Below, one piece after another: positions 1 through 9,800 of a DNA stretch of 64,000 bases. Positions within the stretch are counted from its first letter, which is position 1, and each line of letters starts with the position of its first letter. This DNA is from Vibrio neonatus (GTDB lineage: Bacteria; Pseudomonadota; Gammaproteobacteria; Enterobacterales; Vibrionaceae). Under the pieces are notes generated by a model. The model was given only the letters and a program-made list of their open reading frames with translations. It did no database searches and had not been told where the DNA came from. The position numbers and the translations under genes are program-made. Location: the NCBI RefSeq assembly GCF_024346975.1, contig NZ_AP024886.1, positions 930,001-994,000 on the forward strand, read 5' to 3'.

Positions 1-103
1 AGAGTTTACTCTCTGACATGTACTCCAACTCGAATTGATACTCTTCCCAAAGCGCGTGTTCTAGCTGATTTTCCAACAGAGGCAGAGATTCTGTATATTT
101 CAT
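1..103 (-). CDS. Partial hypothetical protein, runs off the window edge
   Basis: A minus-strand reading frame opens at an ATG at 103 and stays open for 34 codons to the window edge. Its visible N-terminus is MKYTESLPLLENQLEHALWE. It starts 17 bp after the stop of the broken secreted-protein gene at 121, so the two could have been cotranscribed. No clear ribosome binding site is visible and no domain can be recognised from so short a piece. It is supported only by an open frame with plausible composition. Confidence 0.3.
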   Translation of the reverse strand, partial: MKYTESLPLLENQLEHALWEEYQFELEYMSESKL

Positions 104-211
104 ATTTAGAGGCGCTATCTTTAGATTTGCGCAGCACAAGCTACATAAGACTCAATAACGGCATTATCAAACTTAAACATTGTGTCTTTTGTAAACATGC
201 CTTGCTTCAGG

Positions 212-237
212 TGTAGTGGTTTAATGATCCCGGACAC
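212..237 (+). repeat. IS3-family left terminal inverted repeat
   Basis: Outer nine bases TGTAGTGGT and inner CCGGACAC match the reverse complement of 1421-1446; the middle part is diverged. Confidence 0.88.
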
Positions 238-278
238 CCAATTAGGTGATAAAGTCACCACAATTAATGAGGTGTTCA

Positions 279-1446
<1,168 letters not shown>

Positions 1447-2123
1447 AGGGTTACTTTAACTGTCTTATCGCCATTAACTTTCATAGTTTGGTAAAAGTTG
1501 ATATCAGTTGCCCACGATCCTAACCCTGTTGGTTTAAGAGTGGTTGTCTTTGGCTCACCGTAACGAGAGTACGTTACAAACTGCACGTCCTTTTTAGTGT
1601 CAAACTTAGCAATAACACCTTCCTGACCATGTTTCACAAGCAGTACAAGCTTGCGGCGTCCATCATCATATGCGACAGATGCTACGGATGCATCTTCGAG
1701 GTATACGTTCTTAGCGCCATATTTATCTGACATTGCTATGCAGGATTGACCTTAATCTGATACACGATGAAGTGCTGTACTACTATGCTCTTGTGCAATT
1801 ACTGTAGTGTCTTCGGAAGCCATTGCTAAACCAGATATTGTTAAAAGTACTGTAGAGAAAAGAAGTTTTTTCATAATGCCAATTTCCGTGCCTGTTTAAG
1901 TTAAGCGGAATGCTAGCATTATGTATTTAGAGTTACTTACCTCCTTCCGCCATTATAAAGACATTTCGTGTCAGTCAGTAAACTTTTACGCTGAGAAGGT
2001 TTTGGACAAAAGCTTGTCAGTTGTATTGCTAAATTAGGATATAACGGATTAACTGAGTTATGGGAAAGTAACGCCCGCTTAAGGCGTGAATAAATATGTG
2101 CCAAAATGAGGGCGAAGCGAAAA

Positions 2124-2698
2124 GACCCTGGCATTAATTCTGTGTAACTGTCGGAGTTAAACCAATTCAAATGGCTCACAAGCTGTACCTTGATGATATT
2201 TCATTTGCCACCTAGTACCTGTAAAACACCAAATTGAACTACGTTTTGCGTGATTTGTAACGGTACCATTATGATCCACTAATGCCATTTCATAACGCAA
2301 AAGCTGCACTGATGCTTCAAGCTGACTACACTCAAAATTCTGAGCATGCACTTGAATATCTGAAGGTTCCTCAAATTAGTCGCTCTTGGACAGCGCATTG
2401 GGACAACCTCAATACTCTGTTCAACTCCCCAGTGGATATCCGCCGAGCGATCTACACGACTAACGCCATTGAATCCCTCAACAGCGTTATTAGAAAAGCG
2501 ATTAAGAAGCGCAAGCTGTTCCCAACAGATGAGTCAGCTCGAAAGGTGATCTAATTGGCTATCCGAGATGCCTCCAAGAAGTGGACGATGCCAATAAGAA
2601 ACTGGCGACAAGCACTGAACCGCCTTATGATTATGTTCGAAGACCGACTCACTGAATAGATGTAACCCCGACAGTTACACAGAATTATTTACAGGGTC
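2124..2698 (+). mobile_element. Internally deleted IS256-family element remnant
   Basis: Both ends survive. GACCCTG...GTAACTGTCGG at 2124-2159 and its reverse complement at 2663-2698 match at about 32 of 36 positions. Only about 575 bp lie between the outer ends, whereas full IS256-family elements are over 1.2 kb. The interior keeps the 3' part of the transposase gene. About 130 bp next to the left end (2157-2288) hold an unrelated short minus-strand frame of 43 codons that stops inside the inverted repeat. The eight flanking bases on each side do not match, so no target duplication is visible. Confidence 0.75.
2282..2659 (+). pseudogene. IS256-family transposase, C-terminal fragment with in-frame stop
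   Basis: The fragment reads ISRSWTAHWDNLNTLFNSPV, then RRAIYTTNAIESLNSVIRKA. This is the diagnostic C-terminal region of IS256/mutator-type transposases, where the Glu of IESLN belongs to the DDE triad. A TAA at 2552-2554 interrupts [15 protein letters not shown] where a Tyr codon is expected. The same frame then continues to the natural end DRLTE at 2659. The N-terminal two thirds are missing, so the protein cannot be functional. Confidence 0.85.
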
Positions 2699-2748
2699 AC
2701 ACCTGAAGTGCCCCATAATTCTCAGCTCTAACTTCCTTTTTCTAATTT

Positions 2749-2780
2749 CGCCTCAAAGCCGTATTTATGGCTTTGAGGCG
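2749..2780. terminator. Strong stem-loop, possible bidirectional terminator
   Basis: A perfect 12-bp stem (CGCCTCAAAGCC at 2749-2760 and its complement at 2769-2780) encloses an 8-base loop. A T-rich run precedes it on the plus strand, so the minus strand would have the A-rich side. The plus side continues TTGTCGTTT. It separates the IS256 remnant from the membrane gene at 2882. Confidence 0.5.
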
Positions 2781-2881
2781 TTGTCGTTTGGAGAGAGAGA
2801 TCACAAGACAAACAACATAACATACTGTTTTAATGGGTATTTACTACTATCAGTTATTCAATTTCTGAATTAAGGATGCCC

Positions 2882-3589
2882 ATGAAACCATCACAGATCT
2901 TGGCGGTCAAGCCATCGCTAGGTTTTCCAATACTTGGAACTATACCCCTTCTATCACGCATTATCTTTTCCACCGCATTAGCAGCGAAGCGCGAAGAACA
3001 AGAACTGGCCGAAGAAAAAGCAAACAGCTCATACAAGAGGTCAGATTGGACCCGTCATAAGCGAAAGGATGAGCGCGAGAGACGTGGATTTTTACCTTAT
3101 GAAAGGGGCGAGAAAGAACTTAATGACAAAGAGTCCTTGGTGAAGTTTGTTAGGTGGGCCAATTTCTTTGTCCTCATCATGATGCCATTTTTTTGGTTCG
3201 AGGTGTTCTCCCATCCTAAAGTAAGAACTTTGTTAATTATCTCAGTGATCTTTTCAGTCTGTGCGATTTGGCTGGAAAAAAGTACCAATGACAAGGTACA
3301 AAACACTGAAATGCGGGGCGTCGCATCTGTTGCTGTATACTTGTGTTACCTGATACCAATCCCATTAACGCTAATAGTTGTCAATGACCTAGCAGGCGCT
3401 ACGTTCGTTGGTTCTCTGGGTGATATTGGCGTTTACGTCGAATATGTCGGACTGCTAATTTTGGCCTTCTTTGGTCTAGCTTTACCAATTGCTCTATCTC
3501 TTGGGCTTTGTATAGAACGTGTTGCGCAATTGATTGGCTCAGGGAGGCCGAAGCGCAAATCGCTGAGACCAAGCCTCCTAAGTTTCTAA
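2882..3589 (+). CDS. Hypothetical multi-span membrane protein (probably the 5' part of a frameshifted gene)
   Basis: The product of about 235 aa has a short N-terminal hydrophobic stretch and a charged region rich in Lys, Arg and Glu (residues ~40-80). Four hydrophobic spans follow: ANFFVLIMMPFFWFEVF, LLIISVIFSVCAIWL, VAVYLCYLIPIPLTLIVV and VGLLILAFFGLALPIALSLG. The ATG at 2882 is preferred over the one at 2876 because AAGGA lies at proper spacing only for 2882. The last 25 residues become basic and low in hydrophobicity while the next frame looks more coding, which suggests one frameshifted gene with 3508-4326. No family is recognised. Confidence 0.5.
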   Translation: MKPSQILAVKPSLGFPILGTIPLLSRIIFSTALAAKREEQELAEEKANSSYKRSDWTRHKRKDERERRGFLPYERGEKELNDKESLVKFVRWANFFVLIMMPFFWFEVFSHPKVRTLLIISVIFSVCAIWLEKSTNDKVQNTEMRGVASVAVYLCYLIPIPLTLIVVNDLAGATFVGSLGDIGVYVEYVGLLILAFFGLALPIALSLGLCIERVAQLIGSGRPKRKSLRPSLLSF

Positions 3590-4326
3590 CCCTCGAGGAT
3601 TATGAAGAGATAGAAAGGTTGAAATTTGCCGAGATCGATGCGCAAAAACAAGATCGGGGGTCGCGCACAAGGAAGGTGCGAGGCATTCCACTGCGCGAAT
3701 GGCTCTTTCCGAGAGCGACAGGGACTACATGGCTGAATTGCAGAGAGTGGGATGAAAAACCTGAGCCTTTATATCGCATAGTTACCTCTTTTTGGGATGC
3801 CCCATTTAACATTTTTGTCGTTCCATTTATCGATGTTTGGAAAGATATAGGCAAAGAAAAGCATTGGTATATAGTCTTGCCCAAATTGGTAGTGCTGCCG
3901 TTTTCCGCATTACGTTTAATCTTCAAGAACGCAGTTCGGACAATTCGAAACTTGTCTGGTTATCAAAAGCTATTTGTAATTATCGAGACATCCTTAATTG
4001 GGTTGGTTGTTGTGACTTACATGGCCCTACCGGAGCGAATGAGCCTAAGTGCATTCGCTCCGCCTAGCCTGTTAAATTATCAGGACTTTGCAAGGTCATA
4101 TTCAGCCTACTATGCGGTATTACTTGCCATTCCTGCCGTTTACAGCTTGCTTAATTTGGTTTTTAGAGCGAGAAGTGAGACCGCTTGGTTTCAACGTTAT
4201 AGCTACTACTTGACTCTAGTGGTCTTCGCCCTGTTAGCGGCGACAGGGCTAGAAAACGTTGTAGTGTCCTCACATTACGCTGAGTATGTTCTGAAAACTG
4301 CTCTCACGGCTATAGGTCTTGAATAG
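3508..4326 (+). CDS. Hypothetical membrane protein (possible 3' part of the preceding gene)
   Basis: The frame overlaps the previous one by 82 bp in the -1 frame. Its only start nearby is a TTG without a ribosome binding site. The coding-like part begins REAEAQIAETKPPKFLTLED. After a charged region come hydrophobic spans (LFVIIETSLIGLVVVTYMAL, YYAVLLAIPAVYSLLNLVF, YYLTLVVFALLAATGL). A fused product would be about 480 aa. The size, the overlap and the missing start signal favour a frameshifted single gene, but a sequencing error or translational coupling cannot be excluded. Function is unknown. Confidence 0.45.
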   Translation: MYRTCCAIDWLREAEAQIAETKPPKFLTLEDYEEIERLKFAEIDAQKQDRGSRTRKVRGIPLREWLFPRATGTTWLNCREWDEKPEPLYRIVTSFWDAPFNIFVVPFIDVWKDIGKEKHWYIVLPKLVVLPFSALRLIFKNAVRTIRNLSGYQKLFVIIETSLIGLVVVTYMALPERMSLSAFAPPSLLNYQDFARSYSAYYAVLLAIPAVYSLLNLVFRARSETAWFQRYSYYLTLVVFALLAATGLENVVVSSHYAEYVLKTALTAIGLE

Positions 4327-4354
4327 CCATTTATTGGCAGCTACTAAGCACATA

Positions 4355-4386
4355 CCTAAAGAGCAGTCAATTGACTGCTCTTTAGG
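4355..4386. terminator. Perfect 32-bp palindrome after the membrane gene
   Basis: CCTAAAGAGCAGTCAA is followed immediately by its exact reverse complement. It begins 28 bp after the stop at 4326 and could end transcription from either side, although no long T run follows. Confidence 0.45.
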
Positions 4387-4389
4387 TTG

Positions 4390-4850
4390 TCGGCTGTGGG
4401 GTGTTGGTTTCCATTTTGATACCGCAATCCCAAAGTAGTGGGACGCTAGCATGATGACTTTTTCCCCAATTTTATTAGTGCTGGAGCTGAGTCTTTCTTG
4501 TCGCTCGTGGAACCATTGTTCTTTTAGATCGTCAGGTAGTATGATAAGCATTGATTCCGCGTCGTCTTTAACTGTCACATCCCCAATCATGAAAGAGTTG
4601 AATGCATCAGCCATAAGTTGAGCATTCTCAACTGCATACGATTCCAGATCAGAGATTCCCCGCGCAACGAACCATTCATTCCAGCCAAAAGCAATTGGGG
4701 TTCTGTTTCCTTAAGGATTTCGGCATTGGTGCGCACCAAAGGAAGGTGATAGTGAGATTGCGACCATTGAGGCGATTTCTACGCCTGGTACGTAAAAATT
4801 GTAAGGATCGATTGGGTTGTCTAATTCCCACAGTATCTTTTCGGTATTAA
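4390..4850 (-). pseudogene. Decayed gene of unknown function
   Basis: Coding-like stretches lie in different minus-strand frames. From the 5' side: ILWELDNPIDPYNFYVPGVE (about 4850-4770), then RTNAEILKETEPQLLLAG (about 4740-4685), then EWFVARGISDLESYAVENAQ continuing to AFNSFMIGDVTVKDDAESML and SHYFGIAVSKW (about 4670-4410). Joining them needs at least two frameshifts. The last part alone forms an open frame from ATG 4614. I cannot name the family. Together with the adjacent small membrane gene it looks like a relic of a mobile element. Confidence 0.4.
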
Positions 4851-4877
4851 TTGTTTTCCTTGTTTGCTCAAGTCACT

Positions 4878-5045
4878 TCAACTTAATGGTGCGTTGGTTA
4901 TCGTTAGTGCTGTGTGTGCCAGCTTGACCAGTCGTAACAGAGCTATAGCAAGAAAAGTATAGGCGACCACCAGGCAGAAAAGTCCGTATAGCAGGCCATC
5001 ATTAGTTATCGGAAAAAGGTAACGGACGCGCTCCTTGCTATTCAT
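4878..5045 (-). CDS. Small hypothetical membrane protein (55 aa)
   Basis: An ATG at 5045 opens a 55-codon frame, MNSKERVRYLFPITNDGLLY..., with one clear membrane span (LLYGLFCLVVAYTFLAIALL). The start of the decayed gene below lies shortly after its stop. Size and topology resemble small membrane proteins of conjugation clusters, but there is no specific motif. It may itself be a relic. Confidence 0.35.
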   Translation of the reverse strand: MNSKERVRYLFPITNDGLLYGLFCLVVAYTFLAIALLRLVKLAHTALTITNAPLS

Positions 5046-5454
5046 GCTTCGGAGTAATTTAAAGTTTCTGTTAAACTAAACGCCACAAGGCTTGCTGTTC
5101 CGCCTAGTAGAAAGTTCAGCAGTAGTTCTAATTTCTCAATATACATCTAGTAAAAAAGACTGCTTTAGGTGGATTGCGGTGAGCTGACAGGTGTGCTGAA
5201 TCTGCGTACCAACGCTATCGAAGGTTGCCACTCAGTGAGTGGCGACACTAACAATACCGACCGTTTATCCATCGACGATTGCTCATATCTGCGAGGCATC
5301 TCGCATTCCCCTCTTTCCTGCGTCACGTCTGCACTTTGAGTTAGTGCTGTTTCAAATGTGTTGATACAGGCCATCTCGGCGTCCCATGATGTTCCTAGTA
5401 ACACCCATATTTGACCGTCATGCGAGTTAGGAGGGGTGATGTCAAAGGGAGTTA
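5046..5454. other. Stretch without an identifiable gene
   Basis: About 400 bp between the small membrane gene and the IS200-like element. One 79-codon minus-strand frame (5165-5404) is open but has no recognisable motif or start signal. I treat it as chance or relic sequence. Confidence 0.4.
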
Positions 5455-5459
5455 AATGA

Positions 5460-5478
5460 CCTCCGGCAAAGCCGGAGG
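5460..5478. repeat. IS200 right-end hairpin
   Basis: Perfect 8-bp stem with an AAA loop, about 50 bp after the tnpA stop. In IS200/IS605 elements such hairpins are recognised by TnpA as single-stranded substrates; here that role is inferred. Confidence 0.55.
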
Positions 5479-5524
5479 CTTATTGGGTGACGCCCTCTAA
5501 GGGCTTAAGTAAGCGCTCAAGGCG

Positions 5525-5956
5525 CTAAATTCCTAATTTCAATTGATCTCGGTGCTCATCTTCTTGTTCTTGATTCCGTATATATTCAAGAACTGTCTCT
5601 TCATCTAAGCCTACAGTTGAAACAAAGTATCCCCTCGCCCAAAAATGTTCACCATTGAAGTTTCTCTGCCTACCTCGAAACTTTTTAGCTATTGATATCG
5701 CACTTTTTCCTTTGAGGTAACCCACGACATTAGATACTGAATATTTTGGAGGAACACTGATACACATATAAACATGATCCTTCATCAAATGTCCTTCTTC
5801 AATTTTTATGCCTTTACGCCTGGCTAACTCATGAAATGTGGACCCTAGATGCTTCCTAATTGCACCATAGATCAATTTTTGTCTTTTCTTTGGAATAAAT
5901 ACCACGTGGTATTTACAATCCCATCTTGTATGAGACAGACTCTTATAGTCTCGCAT
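5525..5956 (-). CDS. tnpA: IS200-like transposase TnpA with altered HUH motif
   Basis: The 143-aa protein matches IS200 TnpA over its whole length (SLSHTRWDCKYHVVFIPKKR ... YLKGKSAISIAKKFRGR ... VLEYIRNQEQED). The start at 5956 is chosen because AGAGGA lies about eight bases upstream; 143 aa is close to the usual length. The candidate nucleophile Tyr in EYIRNQE is present. The metal-binding HUH motif, normally His-hydrophobic-His (as in DHVHM), reads DHVYM. The second His is Tyr, which one C-to-T change would explain. The protein may therefore be inactive or altered, while the frame is otherwise intact. Confidence 0.85.
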   Translation of the reverse strand: MRDYKSLSHTRWDCKYHVVFIPKKRQKLIYGAIRKHLGSTFHELARRKGIKIEEGHLMKDHVYMCISVPPKYSVSNVVGYLKGKSAISIAKKFRGRQRNFNGEHFWARGYFVSTVGLDEETVLEYIRNQEQEDEHRDQLKLGI

Positions 5957-6031
5957 AGGTTGTTTCCTCTTTACTTTTGGTCGAGCAAAGAAGTTACATA
6001 TACCGTTGTCACGGTCAAACCTATGCGAGTC

Positions 6032-6051
6032 ACCCCTGCATAGCTGGGGGT
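6032..6051. repeat. IS200 left-end hairpin
   Basis: ACCCC ... GGGGGT stem upstream of tnpA. Left-end hairpins in IS200 insulate tnpA from outside transcription; inferred here from position. Confidence 0.45.
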
Positions 6052-6267
6052 TTATCAATGTTTAATTACTCCCTTCTAACGTATTTCGAGCCAAAAAACA
6101 GTAAGCGCTGCTCTGACTGACTCGAAAAAGGGCATAGGCTTTTCATAATGTTTGAAAAGTCTTTTAAGTGTTTTTGGAGGTCTATTTGCTCATAAATTTA
6201 AGCTCATCCAAAAGTTCACCACAAAAATACTGAACTGTTCTTTAGCAAACTTGAATTGTCAGTAATT

Positions 6268-6450
6268 CTAACTTGCCAAGTGAGCAACGACTTTCTGAGC
6301 GCTCACCTTGCCAATTCCACTGATTTGAATCAAATCACTTTCAGTAAATTACCTTCATAGCTGTCCTTAAATCCATTAAAACCTAACAAAAGCTCAAGGT
6401 AACTCCGAACAATAAAGTCAGCATAAAAAAGTTTACAGAAGTTGCAACAC
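6268..6450 (-). pseudogene. 3' relic of a gene ending in a helix-hairpin-helix motif
   Basis: Reading the minus strand, one frame gives ADFIVRSYLELLLGFNGFKD followed by SYEGNLLKVI*. After a shift in frame near 6345 a second frame gives LIQISGIGKVSAQKVVAHLA and a TAG stop at 6268. ISGIGKVSAQKV is a classic helix-hairpin-helix DNA-binding motif. The piece looks like the C-terminus of a larger, now deleted gene. It lies just beyond the end of the defence operon, so it may be a lost member. The family is unknown. Confidence 0.4.
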
Positions 6451-6466
6451 TCGCTGTAAACTTTTT
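6426..6466 (-). terminator. Rho-independent terminator of the defence operon
   Basis: AAAAAGTTTACAG (6426-6438) pairs perfectly with CTGTAAACTTTTT (6454-6466) around a 15-base loop. On the minus strand the stem is followed by six T residues. It lies 67 bp after the last gene of the hsd-mcr-dru series (stop at 6533). Confidence 0.7.
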
Positions 6467-6532
6467 CTCTCAAACCCTTGCTATGATTGACTCAAGTCAT
6501 CAAACTTAACAAAACTAGGTCTCAGGTAACCG

Positions 6533-6802
6533 TCAAAATGGAATATCATCTTCAAAATCCATTGGTGGCTGTCCCCAGCCACCATTAGAGCCACTTGGGT
6601 CATTCCCTAAATCACTCTTAAAACTAACCGTTCTATTGAGTGTCACATTCTCCATGAGTTCCTGCTCGTCATCACACCAATGAACCTCTCTTTGACAAGT
6701 CTCACAAAAACGGACTTCCTCTGCTCTTGTTTTGCTCAAATTTTTCCAGCTCGAGGTGCAAGAGAAACCCAATGCACAGTTTCTAATATATTGCTTGCTC
6801 AT
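6533..6802 (-). CDS. Small zinc-ribbon protein with an SSB-like C-terminal tip
   Basis: This 89-aa protein has a putative zinc site (Cys at about 9 and 15, then VRFCETCQREVHWC with CxxC and His/Cys). A low-complexity linker leads to the C-terminus GWGQPPMDFEDDIPF. The last eleven residues PPMDFEDDIPF match the E. coli SSB tip PPMDFDDDIPF except for one Asp-to-Glu change. In SSB that tip docks RecQ, RecG, PriA, RecO, ExoI, RadD and HolC. No OB-fold is present, so this is not SSB. It follows druE after 8 bp with AAGG at good spacing and is probably translated from the same message. Inference: an adapter that brings the defence helicase to SSB-binding repair proteins, or one that competes with SSB. 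Confidence 0.85.
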   Translation of the reverse strand: MSKQYIRNCALGFSCTSSWKNLSKTRAEEVRFCETCQREVHWCDDEQELMENVTLNRTVSFKSDLGNDPSGSNGGWGQPPMDFEDDIPF

Positions 6803-6810
6803 AATCTACC

Positions 6811-9800
6811 TTAACCACCTAAAGAAAAGAATACTGGAGTAGCGACTCTTCCAGAGCGAACTTGCCATTCACCCTCAATGATGGTTTTGACTTGCTCACT
6901 CAATTCTTTTCGATAAGGAAAATCATTTTTATAGTCACGTGAATCTACCCACCAATAGCCAAACCCTTGATCCAACCATATAGATACCTGACTACCATCA
7001 CTCAGTACTAACTTAAGAGTTCTTGCATGTGGCATCTGATTCTTCGGAATTGAATGGAATTCAATATCTAGTCCAGTCTCGTCAATACAGGCATCAACTA
7101 GTGCCAACCGGTCACTCTCATATTGCCAGTTGTCTTGAACACTTATCGGTTCATACCGTCCATCTTGCAAAGTTGAAGTAACGATTTTGGCTTTACTCCC
7201 CTTATAGTGCTCTAACAGCGCACCAATCGTACTCAGGCATAGTGAAAAAGGTAAAGGTGAGCTCAAATATCTGTCGCTATATATGATTTCAACAATCTTG
7301 TTATTTTGCATTTTTTCCAGTAACAAGCTGGAGGCTTTAAACACATGGGTCCAAAATCGGCTACCAAAAGCTTTCACTTCACTATTGAGTTCATCCTTTA
7401 TGAATGCCTTACCAATATCATTCTGACTCGAGTCGATTTCTATATTTAAATCAGCATACTCAACCGTTCTATCTTTACCTGTAATCAGTTGTGATTCATG
7501 ACCATTCTTGGTTCCCCAACATAGCGAGAACTCATCATCTGAAACCTCCGCTAGTAATGTTACCGTTTTATCCTTTATTTCTGTCCGCTTTAGCTTCACA
7601 TTCGGATGATTAGCAAGCCAAGATAATGTGATGGAATCAGATATAGAAAAACGCTTGTCATTTTCACAATTTACAACAATGGATAAAGTGGATTCCCTAG
7701 CCCAATCGTACATCGCATTCAGCAATGGCCACTCGTCAAGTTTGTCTAATTGTTCAACTGATAGGTGCAAATTTAATAGAGCGTTTTCATCATGAGACAA
7801 TGCTTGTTCTATTGCTGTAGTCAAAGGTCTCAGTTCTCTACGGCATTGCCACTCAAAAATCTGGAGATCATCAGGTAGTGCCATACGATTGAAAAAGTCT
7901 ATGCTGAGAAAATTCACAACTTTATGACGATTAAGTAGCTCTAATGCATGCTGTGATGAGTAATCGACCAGGCATTTATGGCAAGCTTTGTCACAGCCAC
8001 AACTTACTGCCTTTTGTTTAGCCTTTTGCAAGAGCTCAACCAAAAACTCTGATGCTTTAATCGAAAATCCAGCTCCACCAGATGCAACATCATATAAAAC
8101 AATAGCTTGAGCTTCTTGTTCATTGTAATTAATTGGCTTAGTCAAGCAGCCCAATTCGTCATTATTGATTCCTAGCTTGTCCGCTAGTTCATTGCGTAGA
8201 AACACAGAAATTGAACGTGCTGTTTTACGATCTTTAAGAGGAGAACCATCATCATTGAATAACACCAACTCAAATACATCAGAATGCGTACTATGCCCTA
8301 ATCTGATTGGCCCCTTAATAGCGAAGTCTTTATCGTTACCTTCACAGGTATGCTCTGCTTCCCTATTCATTTGTCCTTTACCACCGCGTAACCTGCGATG
8401 ATTTGCCAATACATCAAATGGACTAACTTCATCAGAATCAGGCATAGACTCCATACGGCCACACTCTAAACAAAGCGCATATCCAGCTTCTGATAAACCT
8501 GCACTATGATAGTAAATATGACCATTGTGACTCTCTCGAAAAGCCCCACTAGGGTTGCTACTGACTTCCTGCCATTGGCTATCGTCAACGGTAATCCAAG
8601 GGTCATTAAATGGTACATAAACCAATTTTGAGATGTCATTATGTGGTTTGTTTCGAATATCGATAGAAAAGCTACTTGGCTCCAAAAAACGATGGAAATG
8701 TTTGCTGTCTAGCTCTGACTCACAACTTGTACATTCTTTTGGCATTGTCCTAGACGTGCCACTCGCACCACAGTGGCTGCATCGCCAAGCCCAAAGCAAA
8801 GATTGTATCTCCTTAACTTGGTCTGCGGATGCCGGACTATGCCAATTCAACAAAACACCACTCGATTGATATACCTGTCCGTCTAGCACTACTTCTGATC
8901 CCGGAGCATAATCGCGCAAAGCAACCGAGAGATCTCGAGAGGGGTAATCCCTCGCACTTTGCAAGTTATCTATGCGATGTTCGAGCTTTTCATTGGCAGA
9001 AGATTTGCTTTCTTTAATCGCCTGAATTAGTCGTTTTCTACGATTAATTGACTCAATATTATCGTTATTTAACGCGACTACATCGGTTGGAAAACCATAA
9101 CCAGGCAAGAAGCCCTTGCGTGCCATTTCAGATAATAGAAATTCGCCTTCTAACCTGTGGATTTGTGTTTCCACTGCTGCCTGAGCAATAGACATCGTCG
9201 TATTACTCTCTTTTACTGCCTCACTTTGTTGTACTAATAACTTATGCTCTGACAACCAGTTGTCTTTGATTTTTTTCAGTTGTGCTGCAGCCTGAGAAAC
9301 GAGCTGATGCCTTGGTATTGAACTTAGTATCGTTCTATAAACAAGTGAGCCCAGTCCTGCATCAATGGCTGGTAATGCTTCAGTTTTGCACCAATCAACG
9401 AATAATTCAGCCTGTGATGGCGCATTCTCATGCAAGCGTAAAAAGAAGTTACCACAGCTTAAACGTAAAGAATTTTCACTTCCTGATTTACGCAAAAATA
9501 CCGACAACAACAGTGCGTTAATGTGTCGTCTTACTATGTATTCACTCGACAGCGATACATTAGGCACCAAGATAGGCGTATCAAAAGCCCAACGAGTTTG
9601 CTCAAAGATATGCTCGCCATGCGGTGTGTTCTTGCATAATGTGAGTGCCACCGATTTACTCTCACCTCGGCGGCCTGCTCGACCTGCTCGTTGCAAGTAG
9701 TTAGCAGGGTTTGGTGGGGCATTATTCATAGCAACAACCGATATGCCGCCAATATCTACACCCATCTCCATTGTTGTTGAACAACTCAATACGTTAATCA

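Larger units (their letters stand above)
5455..6060 (-). mobile_element. IS200/IS605-family (IS200-like) element
   Basis: A single Y1-type tnpA on the minus strand is flanked by subterminal hairpins in place of terminal inverted repeats. At the low-coordinate end are CCTCCGGC-aaa-GCCGGAGG (5460-5478) and two smaller stems (5492-5504 and 5512-5526). At the high-coordinate end is an imperfect ACCCC/GGGGGT hairpin (6032-6051). That organisation is characteristic of IS200. The exact ends cannot be fixed without an empty site. Confidence 0.75.

Noticed and set aside
1937..2179. 80-codon minus-strand open frame near the IS256 remnant
   Set aside because: It runs through the left inverted repeat of the IS256 remnant, has no start signal and no recognisable motif; treated as chance.
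5165..5404. 79-codon minus-strand frame beside the IS200-like element
   Set aside because: No ribosome binding site, no domain and no similarity to neighbours.
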